From: Sapria himalayana
Taxonomy: Eukaryota; Streptophyta; Magnoliopsida; Malpighiales; Rafflesiaceae
Direction: 5' to 3'
Length of the DNA: 64,000 bases
Assembly (NCBI GenBank): GCA_029783825.1
Contig: JAREIK010002966.1
Span: forward strand, 521,551 to 585,550
This document shows, in pieces, positions 12,515 to 24,779 of the stretch (the stretch's first letter is position 1; every line of letters begins with the position of its first letter). The position numbers and the translations under genes were made by a program. Under the pieces are notes generated by a model. It worked only from the letters and a program-made list of their open reading frames with translations. It did no database searches and was not told the DNA's origin.

Positions 12515-13325
12515 CACTACTAAAATTTACAAAATTGTTGACTAATTTTTTGGTCGCTAATTCTGATTTTTTTGCTCGGTAAACCAAATAGCTACCATTT
12601 TACCATCTAAAATCATTGGTCGTATTTTGCTCATCGCTAAATTTTTTAACGATAAAAAATCAGACGGTTGGTAAATTACCGACCATTTACCAATCTTCAA
12701 CCACAAACATTTACTGACTATATTTCTACAATTTTATGACCAAATTAATTAGGTCAGTACAATGGTCTCTAAATGGTCGGTAAGTAATGACCATTATGAC
12801 CATTCATCCGACAAATATTATAGACTAAATTCAATCATTTCTGACCAAAATCACTAGTCATTTTATGGACTCAAAATGGTCGGTAATAACTGATCATGTT
12901 GAGGCCAATTACTACACCAATATTCAATAATATTCCGACCATTTCTGACAATAATTACTGACAACTAATATTCGATAATATTCCGACCATTTTGTCCAAA
13001 AACATTAGGTTGGTAATGGATTCCAAATGGTCGGTAATTACGACAATTTATAGACCATTTACTGACAAATATTTTTCGACTATATTTCAACCATTTTCGA
13101 TTATATTCCACCATTTCTGACCAAAGTATTAGGTCAGTAAATGGTCACAAAACGGTCGGTAATAATGGAAAAAATTGTGAGAAAAAATTGACCAAAACTC
13201 TTTTAAAATCATTGGTAGGTAAATTTAGATCTCCCAAAATATTACCGACCTATTGGTAATCTTTTACTTGACCATTAATATTAAAAAATGTGGTCAGTTT
13301 TGGCCGGTAATTACCGTCCAAATTA
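12515..13325. repeat. CACTA F terminus and subterminal repeats
   Basis: The terminus CACTACTAAAA is followed by about 800 bp of direct and inverted copies of an ATGGTCGGTAA core. Examples lie near 12690, 12775, 12870, 13030, 13150 and 13240. In CACTA elements such subterminal repeats are TnpA binding sites. The motif differs from that of elements C and D, so F is a separate family. Confidence 0.8.
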
Positions 13326-13659
13326 TTTTTTTCATTTTTTCTGCAGTTGCTATAGAAACTAGAACAAATAATACATAAAAAACTCCAATTAACTTCCAGT
13401 TTTGATGTAGTTTCTATAAGAAACCATTACATATAACACGACAAAAAATCCAATTAACTCAAGCAAACAACTATAATACTACATATATATATTAAAAACA
13501 TCAAGAGAAAATAAAAAGATAAAATCTAAAATCAAGTGTAAGGCATTGAAAAAAAATGTCTGCAATACACTCATCATCCACCTAGTATCATAATCATTAT
13601 GCTACGACATTTCTGGTCCACATGGCGAGATGTCGATACAAGGGTAGAGCTTTCTGTTG

Positions 13660-15402
13660 CTGCTAGTCCTGATGCGTGTCTACAGGTACTGCTGTAGGTG
13701 ATGGAGTAGTTGCGGGTAGCTGGGGTATTACACCAAAAATCTGAGGTAGATCATAAGGGTTGAACTGAGTCCTCCTTCCAAAAAACATCTTTGTAAGCCA
13801 GTTCAAAATGCATACGCAACTCATCCCTATCATCCTCATAGTCAATCATGCGTCACTCGGTATCAGCTAAATGAAACAGTATCAAATTTTGCATCACATC
13901 CTGAAATTTCTCCATCTTCAAGAACAAATTCAAAACTGGTCCTGAAAATTCAGCTTCATAGTCTAGTTTTTTTTGCATGTAGGATGATGATGTCGGTGAA
14001 CAAATGCCATAGACGGGCATCTTCTCCTTGCCATCAACAGCCACATACCAATTCTGATTCATATCAACTAGTGCAGCTGATGATTGAAAACTACATGTTG
14101 CACCATCACATGAACCTGAAGTAGACTAGGAATATGCTTGAGTTGCAGCAGCTAACATTTCCTCACATCTCACCTAATAAAAATCTACGAAAAATATTTC
14201 AATTTATATTTAAACAAAAAAAAGAAAAATTAATTTTTTTATATAAACTTACATTTGCTACATGAGATCTCTGATCAAGGAAAGTCTAATCATCATGAGC
14301 CTTCGTCTGCATGTATCTGTATAAGTGAGGAGCATTGGACTTCTTATCCTTTTTTCGTGTCTATAATTACACACAATACATACGTTTATTATATTAAATA
14401 AAAATTTTTTATGAGAAATGAAATTTATGCATAATTGAACACAATTCACAAAGTAATAAACATAAAAAGTATAAATTAGAAATAATATCAATGCTCGTTC
14501 ATGCTCACGCATAGAACGAGATCTACAAGTGCGTGTAGACATGCCACTACCCTTCCTAGCCCTCTCTGAGTGAGGATTGCCACTCTATTTATCACACCTC
14601 TTCCTATAATCCCAAATTTTCCAAACTACTCATCCACTCCTTAAAAAACATGATCCGTGACACTCGAATCTTTTTCTTTCTTCTTTAACCATTTATCTTT
14701 GATCTCACACATGGTGCCTTTATACTAACTAGCAGCATGTTTGTAGAATACACTTTTGACCACCTCCTTTGGCCGTGTATACCTGTAAACTTACTGGATC
14801 TATAAATAAACAATTTTTAATCAATGAACAAAATAATAAATAAAATATGTAAAAATTTTTAGGTAGTAATATTTACCTTAATTTCTCTCCAAATCATCAA
14901 TTGGTCTCTATGTTTGAGTGACTTCTAATTATGTTCATTAGGTTTAAATGACTTCCTGAAAATTATTCTCAGAACCCTAGAAATGGAACAAGACGGCTCT
15001 AACTTCGTCATGCAACAAAAAATTATTAGCAAGTAAGAAATAGATTAAAAATTGATAAATAATTTGTAATGTTTTATATCTTACGAATTATCAATTGTCT
15101 GATCAAATTGAGCATAGGGAGTATCTCGTCAGTATGGTGCTCTAAGGAAGACTCTCCAACATCTCTATCCTCTCCCTCTCTCCTCTCACATGTCTTTTGA
15201 TCATTCATCAAAATCTTAGGATCATTATGTGGATAAGTCAGTTGATGTTGCTGCTATGGTACATTCACAACCTTCTTTGTCTACTATAGCATCTCATCCA
15301 CCATGACCCTCTACTAGTTTCGAGCATACCTGAAGCTGTGCTACCTATACCATAACTCATACGACCTTGCAATGTGTTACCTCTACCTTGTCCACGTGCC
15401 AT
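13660..15402 (-). pseudogene. CACTA F TnpA-like (Transposase_24) gene, broken
   Basis: TnpA is the DNA-binding accessory protein of CACTA transposition. The likely start is the ATG at 15402 (MARGQGRGNTLQGRMSYG), just after a TATAG acceptor. Further down the minus strand come WLKKKEKDSS (about 14690), then SGNPHSERARKGSGMSTRTC and SRSMREHERA (about 14580-14490), then KKDKKSNAPHLYRYMQTKAH and FLDQRSH (about 14350-14260). These equal the tail of the Transposase_24 region (family form: KKDGSFVDERS). A last exon runs from about 14150 to the TAG near 13661, including NQNWYVAVDGKEKMPVYGIC. In-frame stops and shifts occur between pieces. Confidence 0.78.
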
Positions 15403-15479
15403 ATCTATAAAAAATACATAAGGCAATGAAACTAAACAAAAATGATTAATAATTAAAATAACATAAAACACACTACCTA

Positions 15480-16246
15480 CTCATTCACATCAGAATTATC
15501 CAAATTTGGGTTGTCTTATTCTTCATATGTAGTAACATTATTTTCAAACTCCTGTTCATCACTCGTTCTTCCTCATAATAAATTAAATTTTCATCAACAT
15601 CTACATCTTCACATGTATCCATCTCAAAAGATGCGACTAAAAGGACGTCTTAATCCCCCACCATATCTACAATTATAACAACAATACCAACATGTTTGAA
15701 CCTTAGTGAAATTCATTAGGACATATAGATGAGCTACATTATATTAATTGTCTGCTAGATACTATTTTCCTTCAGAACTAATTGCTTTACCTGGAGGCTT
15801 GAAATTTTCAAACATATCATTATCCTCATTGTCATAAAGATAAACTTCATAACACTCTTCCTTGAGTGGAATAGTTGGATCTCCTTCTTTGAAATAGAAT
15901 AATGTTAATTTTACAGCCTCATCCATAATATAACCTATTGATATAGAACCATCTACCTGAGCCTTAATCATTATTTTATGCTTTATTTTCCTATAGTATC
16001 TACAAAAAGATTATTAAAAATTACAAGTCATTTTTGTGTATATAAAAATATTTATAAGAAAAGAATTTATTTAGTGAATTAATATTACCTTTCTAGAGGA
16101 TACATCCAATGATTATGGATGGGACCAGCAATCCTAGTTTCATAAGCCAAAATAACTGGAAGATATTCCATTGAGTCAGATAAACTAGGAGAAAAGATTA
16201 TTTCAAGATTGCGTAAGATAATAGGAATTTGTTCATCCAGATTCCT
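15480..16246 (-). pseudogene. CACTA F TPase (DUF4218 end), truncated
   Basis: Two transposase exons on the minus strand. The first (16246-16094) reads PIILRNLEIIFSPSLSDSM, then HNHWMYPLER, which matches the end of the DUF4218 region (family form: LRWMYPFER). A GT..AG intron follows (about 16093-16010), ending CTTTTTGTAG. The second exon (16009-15762) reads YYRKIK, then AQVDGSISIGYIMDEAVKL and FYFKEGDP, the stretch that normally follows DUF4218. An acidic coding remnant (DVDENL.YYEEE) lies near 15600. Element D's terminus begins at the 5' edge of the first exon, so the transposase core is absent here. Confidence 0.82.
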
Positions 16247-16730
16247 CACTACAATAAAAATCCCATGTAGCTAGGGATAATTCCCTAGCTAAATGGGCAT
16301 TTTTCATCACTAAATGGGATATAAATATGGATTAGCAATAGATCAATTCCCTATCTAAAGTTCTCGTCGCTAAAATTTACCAAGGGAAAATGTCCCTAGC
16401 TAAAAATTTAGCGATGGAAATCCCTAGCTAAAAAAAATAAAATTTCTAGCTAAATTAGCAAGATAAATGAGATTTTCCATTGCTAAATGGATATAATGAT
16501 ATAAGTATTCACAAGCTAAAATGCTCATCGCTAAATATTAGCGATGGAAATAGTCCCTAGCTAAATAGATATAGCGATGGAAACATCTATTGCTAAAATA
16601 AAGATATCCTTAGATAAATTAGCTAATAAAATTTCCCTAGCTAATTTAGCTAGGAATTTTCCCTTGCAAATTTAGCATGGGATTTTTCCCTAGCTAAATT
16701 AGCTAGGTAATTTTCCTAGCTATTTTAATT
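16247..16730. repeat. CACTA D terminus with TAGCTAGGGA subterminal repeats
   Basis: CACTACAATAAAAATC is followed by some 480 bp of direct and inverted TAGCTAGGGA / TCCCTAGCTA and TTAGCGATGGA words. The same motif family occurs at the element C terminus (52376), which places D and C in one family. These are presumably TnpA binding sites. Confidence 0.88.
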
Positions 16731-16739
16731 TCAAAACTA

Positions 16740-17160
16740 TTTTCAGAATTTAATTTATTTTAAAATTTTTTAATTAAATAATTTAATATTTTTATATTAA
16801 ATTGAATAAAAATAGATCCTATAAATGATAATTTATTATTAACACAAAATAAAATCATTTAATAACATATTCTAATACAATATTTTACATAATTAAAACA
16901 AAAAAATAATAAAATGTTATTACACCTTATTCGTCAATGTATCTACCGACAGTGCATAAAGTATAATATATCCATTCATTTACGTTGCTTTCTCTCCCTC
17001 TTCTCCTTCGATCACCATTTTTCTGTAGCGACAAAGCTATCAGAGTCACGGCACATCATGTCAAGTGAAAAATCCCATCACTTCTACCAGCTTTGTATGG
17101 GGAATAACACGGTACCATATCAGTAAGAAATTTAAACAACTCAATCAAATCAAAATAAAA
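16740..17160. repeat. CACTA 3' non-coding block, copy 1
   Basis: About 420 bp closely similar, in the same orientation, to 30971-31385. Shared landmarks include GTATCTACCGAC, GCATAAAGTATAAT, and a GTATGGG..GGTACCATAT segment. No coding potential is supported. It lies between the subterminal repeats and the quasi-palindrome array. Confidence 0.85.
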
Positions 17161-17375
17161 AAAATTATATTTGATAATATATAATACTACAGTATATATG
17201 TAAATATATACAAGCATTTTACTCGTACATATATTACTATAGTATATGCACATACAAACTACAGTATTATGTGTACATATATACTGAGTACAAATATACT
17301 CAGTATATATGTACATAAAATACTATTCTATTATACGTACGTATATACAGAGTATATATGTACGTATATATCATA
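17160..17375. repeat. ATACTCAGTAT / GTACATATATAC quasi-palindrome array, D inner copy
   Basis: Tandem TA-rich units built on ACTCAGTATATATGTACATA and its complement ACTGAGTATAT. Many near-palindromes would fold into hairpins. The same units occur at 18170-18480, 31385-31585, 50150-50390, 51410-51500 and 52130-52375. Confidence 0.85.
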
Positions 17376-17660
17376 TTTGTTGCTGCTGTTGTTGTTGCTG
17401 CTACTACCATTGCCCCTGCCACTCCATCCACTACTCCCACTGCCACTACCGCTGCCACTCCTGCCGCTGCTGCCACCTCTGTTACCATTGCTGCCACCAC
17501 TGTCGCTGCTACTACTGCTGCTGCTGCTCCTACCATTGCTGATGCCACTGTTGCTACCACTGCCATTGTCACTGCTACCACTTTTGCTGCTGCCGGTGCT
17601 GCCTCTGCTACCACCACTACTGCCACTACCACCACTGCCACCACCACCGTTAATAATAAA
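17376..17660. repeat. GCT/ACC trinucleotide array 1
   Basis: About 285 bp of interrupted GCT, ACC, ACT and GCC triplets. Because the period is three, all frames on both strands stay open (poly-Ala/Thr, Leu/Pro, Ser/Gly), giving 100-150 codon frames that are not genes. Equivalent arrays lie at 30470-30830 and 31586-31950, in the same place within homologous CACTA 3' regions. Confidence 0.9.
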
Positions 17661-18060
17661 AAATATGGCAGGTGATGATGCTCGACTGATGAACTTGAGA
17701 TTGAGCGAGTTTTTGATGAGGTGGTGAGCTGCTTCTCCCAAAATAGGACCCAATATTTTTTCTGGACCAGAATTACACGACACTACATGAGCATTATCAT
17801 CATCATCATTCTAAGACTTAGTACAATTAGAACCAATTATTGTAGAACCTAGAGCAAAAAAACTTATTTACTCATATGTTCGCTTTGTACCATGTGATAA
17901 TTGCATATTAATACAATTACTAAGATTTTTAAGACCAACTTCTAGCTTCCGGGCTAGTAAGGACCAAAAATATCATCATCTCGCATCTTTAGGAAAAGTC
18001 TAATATCCATTGCTTTTATTACCTATATCAGTGACCAATGCACGATGATGACCTGACCAG
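17661..18060. other. Unassigned CACTA-internal segment
   Basis: Mixed-composition sequence between the trinucleotide array and the second quasi-palindrome array. A plus-strand stretch near 17660-17780 reads MAGDDARLMNLRLSEFL and, after a stop, SPKIGPNIFSGPELHDT. It is not recognised, and the corresponding place in H (31951) lacks it, so it may be a captured or inserted fragment. Confidence 0.4.
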
Positions 18061-18480
18061 CCCAAAAAATTATATATTCAAAAGTGTTTCTGTGTGTAAA
18101 TAGGTGTGTACGTATGACAATATATACATGTCTACAAATAAATATATGCACCCACTTATATATGTACTCGGTATATACATATGTATATACTACAGTATAA
18201 AAGTACATTTATACCCAGCATATACGTATGTATATACTACACCATAAAAGTAAGTATATACTGAGTATATACATAAGTATATACTATATTATATATGTAC
18301 GTATATACTAATTATATACGAACAAATATATTCAGTATATACAAAAATATATACTCTATATACGTACTTATATACTATGTATATACGTAGATATATACTC
18401 AGTATATACGTACATTAAAATCAAGTATATATTTATGTATATACTGAAGTATTATATGTACATATATATAATCACATAGC
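18060..18480. repeat. Quasi-palindrome TA array, D outer copy
   Basis: A second array of GTATATAC..AGTATATAC units with alternating ACGTA and TACGT centres, continuing to a TGTACATATATATAA end. It is homologous to the array at 50150-50390, which lies just downstream of the E 3' block. Confidence 0.8.
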
Positions 18481-18489
18481 CTTAGATGA

Positions 18490-19130
18490 CACACACACTT
18501 GTACTTAAATGAAAATACACCTACCTTCAAAGAAAATAGAAGAAAATAGTATAGGACTTAAAAACACGCATATATGTCTTTCAGGCCTGGTCAGCATTTC
18601 TCGTTCTTTTTCTTCTAGTACTCCATGCAAATAGAGAATATTGTTACACCTGCATATGGAGGATACCATACTACATTTACAAACTAAAAATTGATAACAA
18701 GCTGTCACAGATCTAAATTGCGATGACGCATATCTGCACAAAATAAGAGTGTAAAGAACAAACATGTATTTACATAGAATTAATTTTTTATTCAATTCAC
18801 AGCTTTAGAAGCTAAGGTGTTGTTCCTAGCACCATGAAGGACTAGCGAAGGTTTTTTCATACCTATAAATAGGCTAAAACTTTACCCAAAAAATTCAGGG
18901 ACACACAAACATATTCACAGATATATAAAAATTATTATTATAGACATAAACAAACACAGAATAAAGCTGATTGTCATACAGTTTCAAAAAAAATCTAAAA
19001 GATGTCCAGCAATGATGTTTAGAGAGAAAGTGAGTGCAAAAATAAAATGTTTTAGTAATAATGAAGATAATATAAGCTAGGCCTCCTTTTAATAAAGCTG
19101 AAATCGGTAAATATGTGACCCAGGCATTGG
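18490..19130. repeat. CACTA 3' conserved block, D copy
   Basis: Similar in the same orientation to 31955-32245, and inverted to about 49200-49800. Landmarks are GGCTAAAACT..ACCC, AAACATATTCACAGATATATAAAA, AAAGATGTCCAGCAAT and GCATATCTGCAC. In H and E this block sits directly downstream of the TnpA gene. Here TnpA is absent and the sequence passes to AT-rich DNA. Confidence 0.85.
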
Positions 19131-20986
19131 AATTACATAAAAGAAATTTTCTACTTTACAAACCTATCAAATATTAAATTTTTTATCATACATAAGTACA
19201 TATATGAGCCTGAGGCCCAAGGGCTAGAATTAGGTAAGAGGTAGGCCCTTATTTGTATTTTACCAGATATGAGCATGAACAATGGATACATTCATGCTAT
19301 TTGTTTACATATTGTTTATATTATATCTTTTTCCATTTAATTTTAAGTTAGTGCACCAAATTAGTATTACCCCATATATAATTATAACATAGAATACATA
19401 CAGTAAATGCAGTTTTAAATAGTTAAATATTGTTAAACATATAGTTATATATAGATATATGCACACAAGTAATTATAAGTAGATATACATAAATGTATAC
19501 AAAGTTATAAATAAATATATAGATTTACATATATGTATACATAATTAAAAATAATGTTTATTTATTTATATAGAGTTTTTTATAGTTATACAAATATTTA
19601 TTTATAGTTATACACATATAGTTAAACATTATGTTGTATATTTTTTTACATATAATTATAAATATAGTTACACGTATAGTTAAACTTATATTTATACATG
19701 CATGTATATATATTTTTTCATATAATTTCATATATTTATACATATAATTATGTATAGGTATGGATATACTAAAATACATTTTATAAAATGTATATTAAGT
19801 ATATATTGTTAATTATATATTTAAATATAGTTTTGTATAAAGTTTTTATAGTTATACATATAGCAATATATAATTATTTATAATTATATTTTATTATACA
19901 TATAATATATATAGTAATAAAAAATTATATATCATTAAACATTTAGTTATATATATATATATATATATATATTGACATATGAGTAGTTATATTTAGTTTT
20001 ACATAAATTTATACAAAGTTATAAACAAATATTTAGATTTATAATATGTATACACATATGTATAAATAGTTAAAAATGTAATTATATTTAATTATATAAA
20101 GTTTTATTTAGTTTTACAAATATTTATATATAGTTATACACATATAATTAAACATAATGTTGTATGTTGTTCTACATGTAATTGTAAATATAGTTACATG
20201 TGGTTATACATATAGTTACACATAAAGTTATACTTATATGTATACATGTAGGTATATCATATAATTTTATATATTTATACATATAGTTATGTATAGGTAA
20301 AGATATGATAAAATACGTTTTTATATACTAATATATACAAATGAATATTAAATATAAGTTGTAAATTATATATTTAAATATAGTTATGTATAAAGCTTTT
20401 ATAGTTATACATATAATAAGATACAATTATTTATAGTTATGTGTTATTATACATATAGTATATATAGCTATAAAAATTTTTATTTAGTTAAACATATAGT
20501 TATATATAAATATATTCATACAAATAGTTATACATAAATATATAACTATATAAATACATATATAAATTTACATATATGTCTACATAATTATAAATATAGT
20601 TATATTTAATTATATAGAGTGTTATATAGTTATACAAATATTTATATATAGTTATACAACTATTTATATATAGTTGTACACATATAGTTAAACATAATGT
20701 TGTATGTTATTATACATTTAATTATAAATATTGTTACATGTGGTTATACATATAGTTACAAATATAGTTATACTTATATTAATACATGTATGTATATATA
20801 TATTTTTTATCTAAATTTATATATGTATGCATATAGTTATCTATAGGTATATATATGGTAAAATACATTTTTATATACTAATTTATAAAAATATATATTA
20901 AATATATGTTGTTAATTATATTTTTAAATATAGTTATGTATAATATTTTATAGTTATACATATAGTCAAAGATAATTATTTATAGT

Positions 20987-21921
20987 TATATGTTCTTATA
21001 CCTTTGGGATTCAATGGCAAAAAGACACAAAACAGAAAACAAACAAGTTCGGTTTGTAACAGATTAGAACAAAGTAAATGCGGTCTAGTATTTCAAGCAT
21101 GCTTTATATAAATATAAATAAAATTTGAATCACTCTAGAAATAGGTGATGTCATCCACATAACAGAACAAAACTCAAGAAAAATAGACAAAGATTAGATC
21201 CACATCCACATATGTTAACAAAGTTTGCCTCATCCTGCTAAAATTGTTTATGAATTGCTGGCAATGAAATTGGAAAACTAATCAAGACCCTCGCAGATGC
21301 CCTCGCCATAGGTAGCACGGGTGCTCTGAATGTGCCAATGGCATTGGAGAAGAGAGTTAAGTCCTAGTTGTCAGTAATTTTAGCTGCATTCATCACATTG
21401 GGAGGATCTTGCTTTTGGAAAACACTAGCAAAACTGGATCTCGAAGCTTTTTCTTGTTTAGCATCCTATGCAACTCATCTTTGGCTTCATTAACTCGATC
21501 TCTATCATTTCTATCCACCACAAATATGAGACCTTGGGTATTTTGGAAGTAATCCCTCCAGAAAGTGCAAATCTTGTCTTGACCCCAACATCCCACTCAG
21601 TGAAATTAATGTTTTTGTATTCAACAATCTCTACATTGAAGACAATAGTAGGAATTATGGTGACAATTTAACCAAGCTTCAAATAATACAGAATGGTTGT
21701 CTTAACGCTAGCATCAAGACCTGGCATTAAAATCATCATCTCCTTGTTGGCAAATAGCCTCTTGAATAGCTTTGCGAACATAAACTCCATTTATTCCACT
21801 AAATCTCAATCCCTTTGTAGTATGGCACTAAAGAGATCTGATAAAAGAAAGAAATAGAATCAATAAACCTCAAGAGATGGTCACCATAGAGGGAGGTTAA
21901 CCTCTATATGTTCTTATACCT
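20987..21921 (-). mobile_element. ARF retrocopy insertion with 17-bp target duplication
   Basis: Exact 17-bp direct repeats TATATGTTCTTATACCT at 20987-21003 and 21905-21921 bracket a 901-bp insert. Removing the insert and one repeat restores satellite sequence parallel to the neighbouring unit near 20430-20470. The long exact duplication fits L1-type reverse transcription. No clear poly(A) is left at the 3' side (21004), so the tail may have been lost. Confidence 0.9.
21250..21790 (-). pseudogene. ADP-ribosylation factor (ARF1-type) processed pseudogene
   Basis: ARF is a small GTPase that drives vesicle coat assembly at the Golgi. The reverse strand from the ATG at 21790 covers the whole ~180-residue protein without introns: [17 protein letters not shown], then [17 protein letters not shown] (a decayed P-loop; the family has GLDAAGKTT), a stop, [22 protein letters not shown], then a one-base deletion. 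After the shift comes [20 protein letters not shown], then [35 protein letters not shown], another shift near MNAAKIT, and a degenerate C-terminus. About 114 nt of leader and 246 nt of 3' sequence are included. Absence of introns plus the target duplication show retroposition. Confidence 0.95.
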
Positions 21922-22439
21922 ATAGTATATATAATTAAAAATAGAGTTATATATAGTTAAACATATAATTATATATAGATATATTCATACAAGTAGTTAT
22001 ATGTATTTATACATAAATATATACAAAGTTATAAATAAATATATAAATTTAATTATATGAATACATATAGGTATACATATATATACAGATATAATTATAT
22101 TTAATTATATAGAGTATTACATAGTCATACAAATATTTATATATAGTTATACATATATAGTTATAAATATGTATGTAGTTAAATATATACTTATATATAA
22201 CATTTTTATAGTTATACATATAGTAAAATACAATTATATATAGTTATAAATTATTATACATATGATATATTTGTTAAAAATATAGTTATTTAGAATTACT
22301 CATATAGTTATAAAATATTATATAGTTGAAAAAATAGTTATTAATATAGTTATACAAATAGTTTACATAGTTACAAATATAGTTAAATATTATTTTGAAA
22401 AGTTTTATATCTTTATAAAATTTTTATAAATAGTTATAA

Positions 22440-22850
22440 TATACTATGATAACAACACATTCTAAAATGCCCAATTGAATTACGCCGCTATAGAGAAAGA
22501 ACTGATATCAATAATCTTTTCTCTTAGAAAATTAATATCATATTTAGTGGGAACCAAAGTCATAAAATATACTAAATATTCTATAATCAAATATCTCATA
22601 GAAAAGAAAGATGTCAGGCCTAGATTGATTTAATGTATTTTACTATTACAATAGTTTGAAATAAAGGTATTCGATAAGAAATGTACATATAATCAAAATA
22701 AAAAATAGTTTATCAAGACTAGAAAAAGAAGATAGAAGAGTTGTTGAAGAAGATATTAGATAAAATTTTTTATTTGAACAAATTATAGTATTGAATGAAA
22801 ATGTAACTCCAAGATATGTAGTATTGAACGAACCTTATCATTAAAAGTAG
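22440..22850 (+). pseudogene. Ty3/gypsy polymerase RNase H fragment
   Basis: The plus strand reads LNYAAIEKELISIIFSLRKL, then ISYLVGTKVIKYT, IIKYLIEKKDVRPRLI, a stop, ILLLQ, a stop, FEIKVFDKK. A later shifted piece reads SLSRLEKEDRRVVEEDI. These match the RNase H and C-terminal part of Ty3/gypsy polyproteins (family: NYATTEKELLAV, SYLVG.KVIV.TDHAAL, HLSRLE). The RNase H catalytic Asp in the TDH position is replaced (YTKY). Neither the reverse transcriptase core, integrase nor LTRs are visible, so this is a small scrap lodged in CACTA sequence. Confidence 0.85.
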
Positions 22851-24350
22851 TAATCTGATCAAATTTTGAGGCATAGTGTTATAGATGGTAAATTAGTAGT
22901 ATCTTGCAATAATGTCACTTTTTGCTCCTGCTCTCACGAATTTCTGGACCATGTTAATATTTATGTGCTCAAGTATTTTTCTTCTCAAAATTAATATTGA
23001 TATTTACATATATATGTATGAATATAATGTGCATATACACTGCCTTACACACATACATACATTTAAACATCTATATACATTAGTATACATTATATAATAG
23101 CATACACATTTTTGTACTTGTGTATATATTTACACATGTATCTACATTTTTAAAGTAGTGTGTATATACTTGTATGAATGCATTAACTACTGTACACCTA
23201 CACAAACACATACATATACCTATATACGTAATATATTTTAAAGTTATACATGAAACTATTATATATGTATGTATGTGTGTGTGTAAATGTATTTAAAATT
23301 TTTTGATTTTGAAAATTTAATTAAAATAAAATATTATATATTGTACACAATTTATAAAATATTGTAAATACTTTATATTTAAAAAAATGTGTGTGTGTGT
23401 GTGTGTGTGTGTGGAGGATATTAATGCATAAAATGAAATTATGAATTAAATATATAAGCTTCTATTTTATACAAATTATTGTTTTTTTAATATTTATATT
23501 AAAATAACTATCATCATACTCATATAAATAAATGAAGTTGGCATATTTGTAAATTATTTTGGATTTACAATAATGTTAAAAATTAAAATATAGTTCATAA
23601 ATAGATAATATTGTTTTTATTTTTCTATATTATTTTTTTATTAAAATATTAATGTCTATGATAAATTTCTGCCTATTATTTATTGTTATTAATAAATTTT
23701 TAGAAACATTACAATTCAAACAAATATAATGTAGTGCATATAAATACATGCCTTATTATTTTTTCAAAAATCAATTATTTCTTTAATTATGTTCAAACAA
23801 AATAGATTACCATATAAATAGAAGAGTAAATTTTTCAACAAGTAATTATTTTTTTTATTTTATTCAAAATATATAAATGACCATTAAATATATGAATTTG
23901 TTTTTTTAAATAATTATTTTTAAATTTTTTTTCAAATTTAATACATTACAATATTTTTTTGTAAGTAATAGATACATTTCAAACATTATTTATTTATAAT
24001 AAATATAACATATTAAATATTATGAGGTGCAAATTTTATTATGTAAATAAATTTTATTTTTAGAGTTTTATCTTTGTAAATTGAAACTACATCACATATA
24101 TATTTTAGAAATTTTTTATAATATTTATTACACAAATGAACATTTTATTAGAAATCAATTTTAGTTAAATGATATTAAGTAAAAAAAAAGCAAACCCTAA
24201 ACATATTAAATCATAATGATTTATACACACATATAAAAATACAATAAAAAACATTTAAGATTGAAAAAATTAAATTTAAGTTCCTAAAATATATGGGAAA
24301 ATGATAAAGATTTATAGAATATCCAAAATGAGATAAATGATATGAATGAA
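22850..24350. other. AT-rich DNA without recognised genes
   Basis: Very AT-rich sequence with scattered TATATACAT words and a (GT)n run at 23389-23413. A 61-codon frame at 22912 has no recognisable feature. Confidence 0.6.
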
Positions 24351-24359
24351 TATTAAGTT

Positions 24360-24514
24360 TATGAAGCATGTAGATATACTTGTAGATGTAGTTATTTAAA
24401 TTTTCATGTAATTAAATATAATTAGACATATGGCTATGTAAAGGTATTAATGTTGATAAATACATTTATATATAGTAATATGTTGATATACATATTGTTA
24501 AATACATTTATATA

Positions 24515-24520
<6 letters not shown>
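24360..24520. repeat. Inverted copy of CACTA C leader segment
   Basis: Inverted counterpart of about 54330-54490, sharing the landmarks GTAGATGTAGTTAT, AGGTATTAATGTTGATAAAT and ATATGTTGATATACATATTG. It supports the view that 19.4-26.2 kb is an inverted homologue of the left part of element C. Confidence 0.75.

Positions 24521-24577
<57 letters not shown>
24519..24577. repeat. (TA)n microsatellite, about 29 units
   Basis: A long uninterrupted TA run within the CACTA leader homologue. Confidence 0.98.
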
Positions 24578-24581
<4 letters not shown>

Positions 24582-24779
24582 TATATGTTGTTATATTTAT
24601 AAATAGTTATGTTTATGTATACTATTTTTATAGCTATAGATATAGTAAAATACACTTAAAGAAGAAATTCAAATTATATCACACATGCATATTGATGTAT
24701 AGTTATGTTTAAATACACTTATATAAAATACACTTAAGTTTATGTATACTATTTATATATAGTTATGTATATTGATGTA

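Larger units (their letters stand above)
12515..16246 (-). mobile_element. CACTA (En/Spm) element F, 3' part, interrupted
   Basis: The left terminus reads CACTACTAAAATTTAC at 12515. It is followed by a subterminal zone of repeated ACCGACCATTT / AATGGTCGGTAA words. Genes lie on the minus strand in normal CACTA order: TPase exons at 15480-16246, then TnpA at 13660-15402, then this 3' end. At 16247 the TPase exon is cut by another CACTA terminus (element D). The 5' part of F was not found in the window. Confidence 0.85.
19370..22440. repeat. ~540-bp AT-rich tandem repeat (satellite-like), plus orientation
   Basis: AT-rich sequence dominated by TATAGTTATACATATAGTTA words has a longer period. The landmark TAGTTAAACATAATGTTGTAT recurs near 19620, 20145 and 20686, spaced about 525 and 541 bp. 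GTTACATGTGGTTATACAT recurs with the same spacing. The inverted complement of the same repeat fills 54330-56480. The repeat is interrupted by an ARF retrocopy at 21004-21904. Confidence 0.85.

Noticed and set aside
17269..17783. Poly-Ala, Pro/Leu and Ser/Gly open frames of 100-150 codons
   Set aside because: The trinucleotide array is open in all six frames; no start context, domain or conserved frame was found.
22912..23097. 61-codon frame beginning MSLFAPALTNFWTM
   Set aside because: It quickly passes into TATATACAT repeats, with no similarity or context support.
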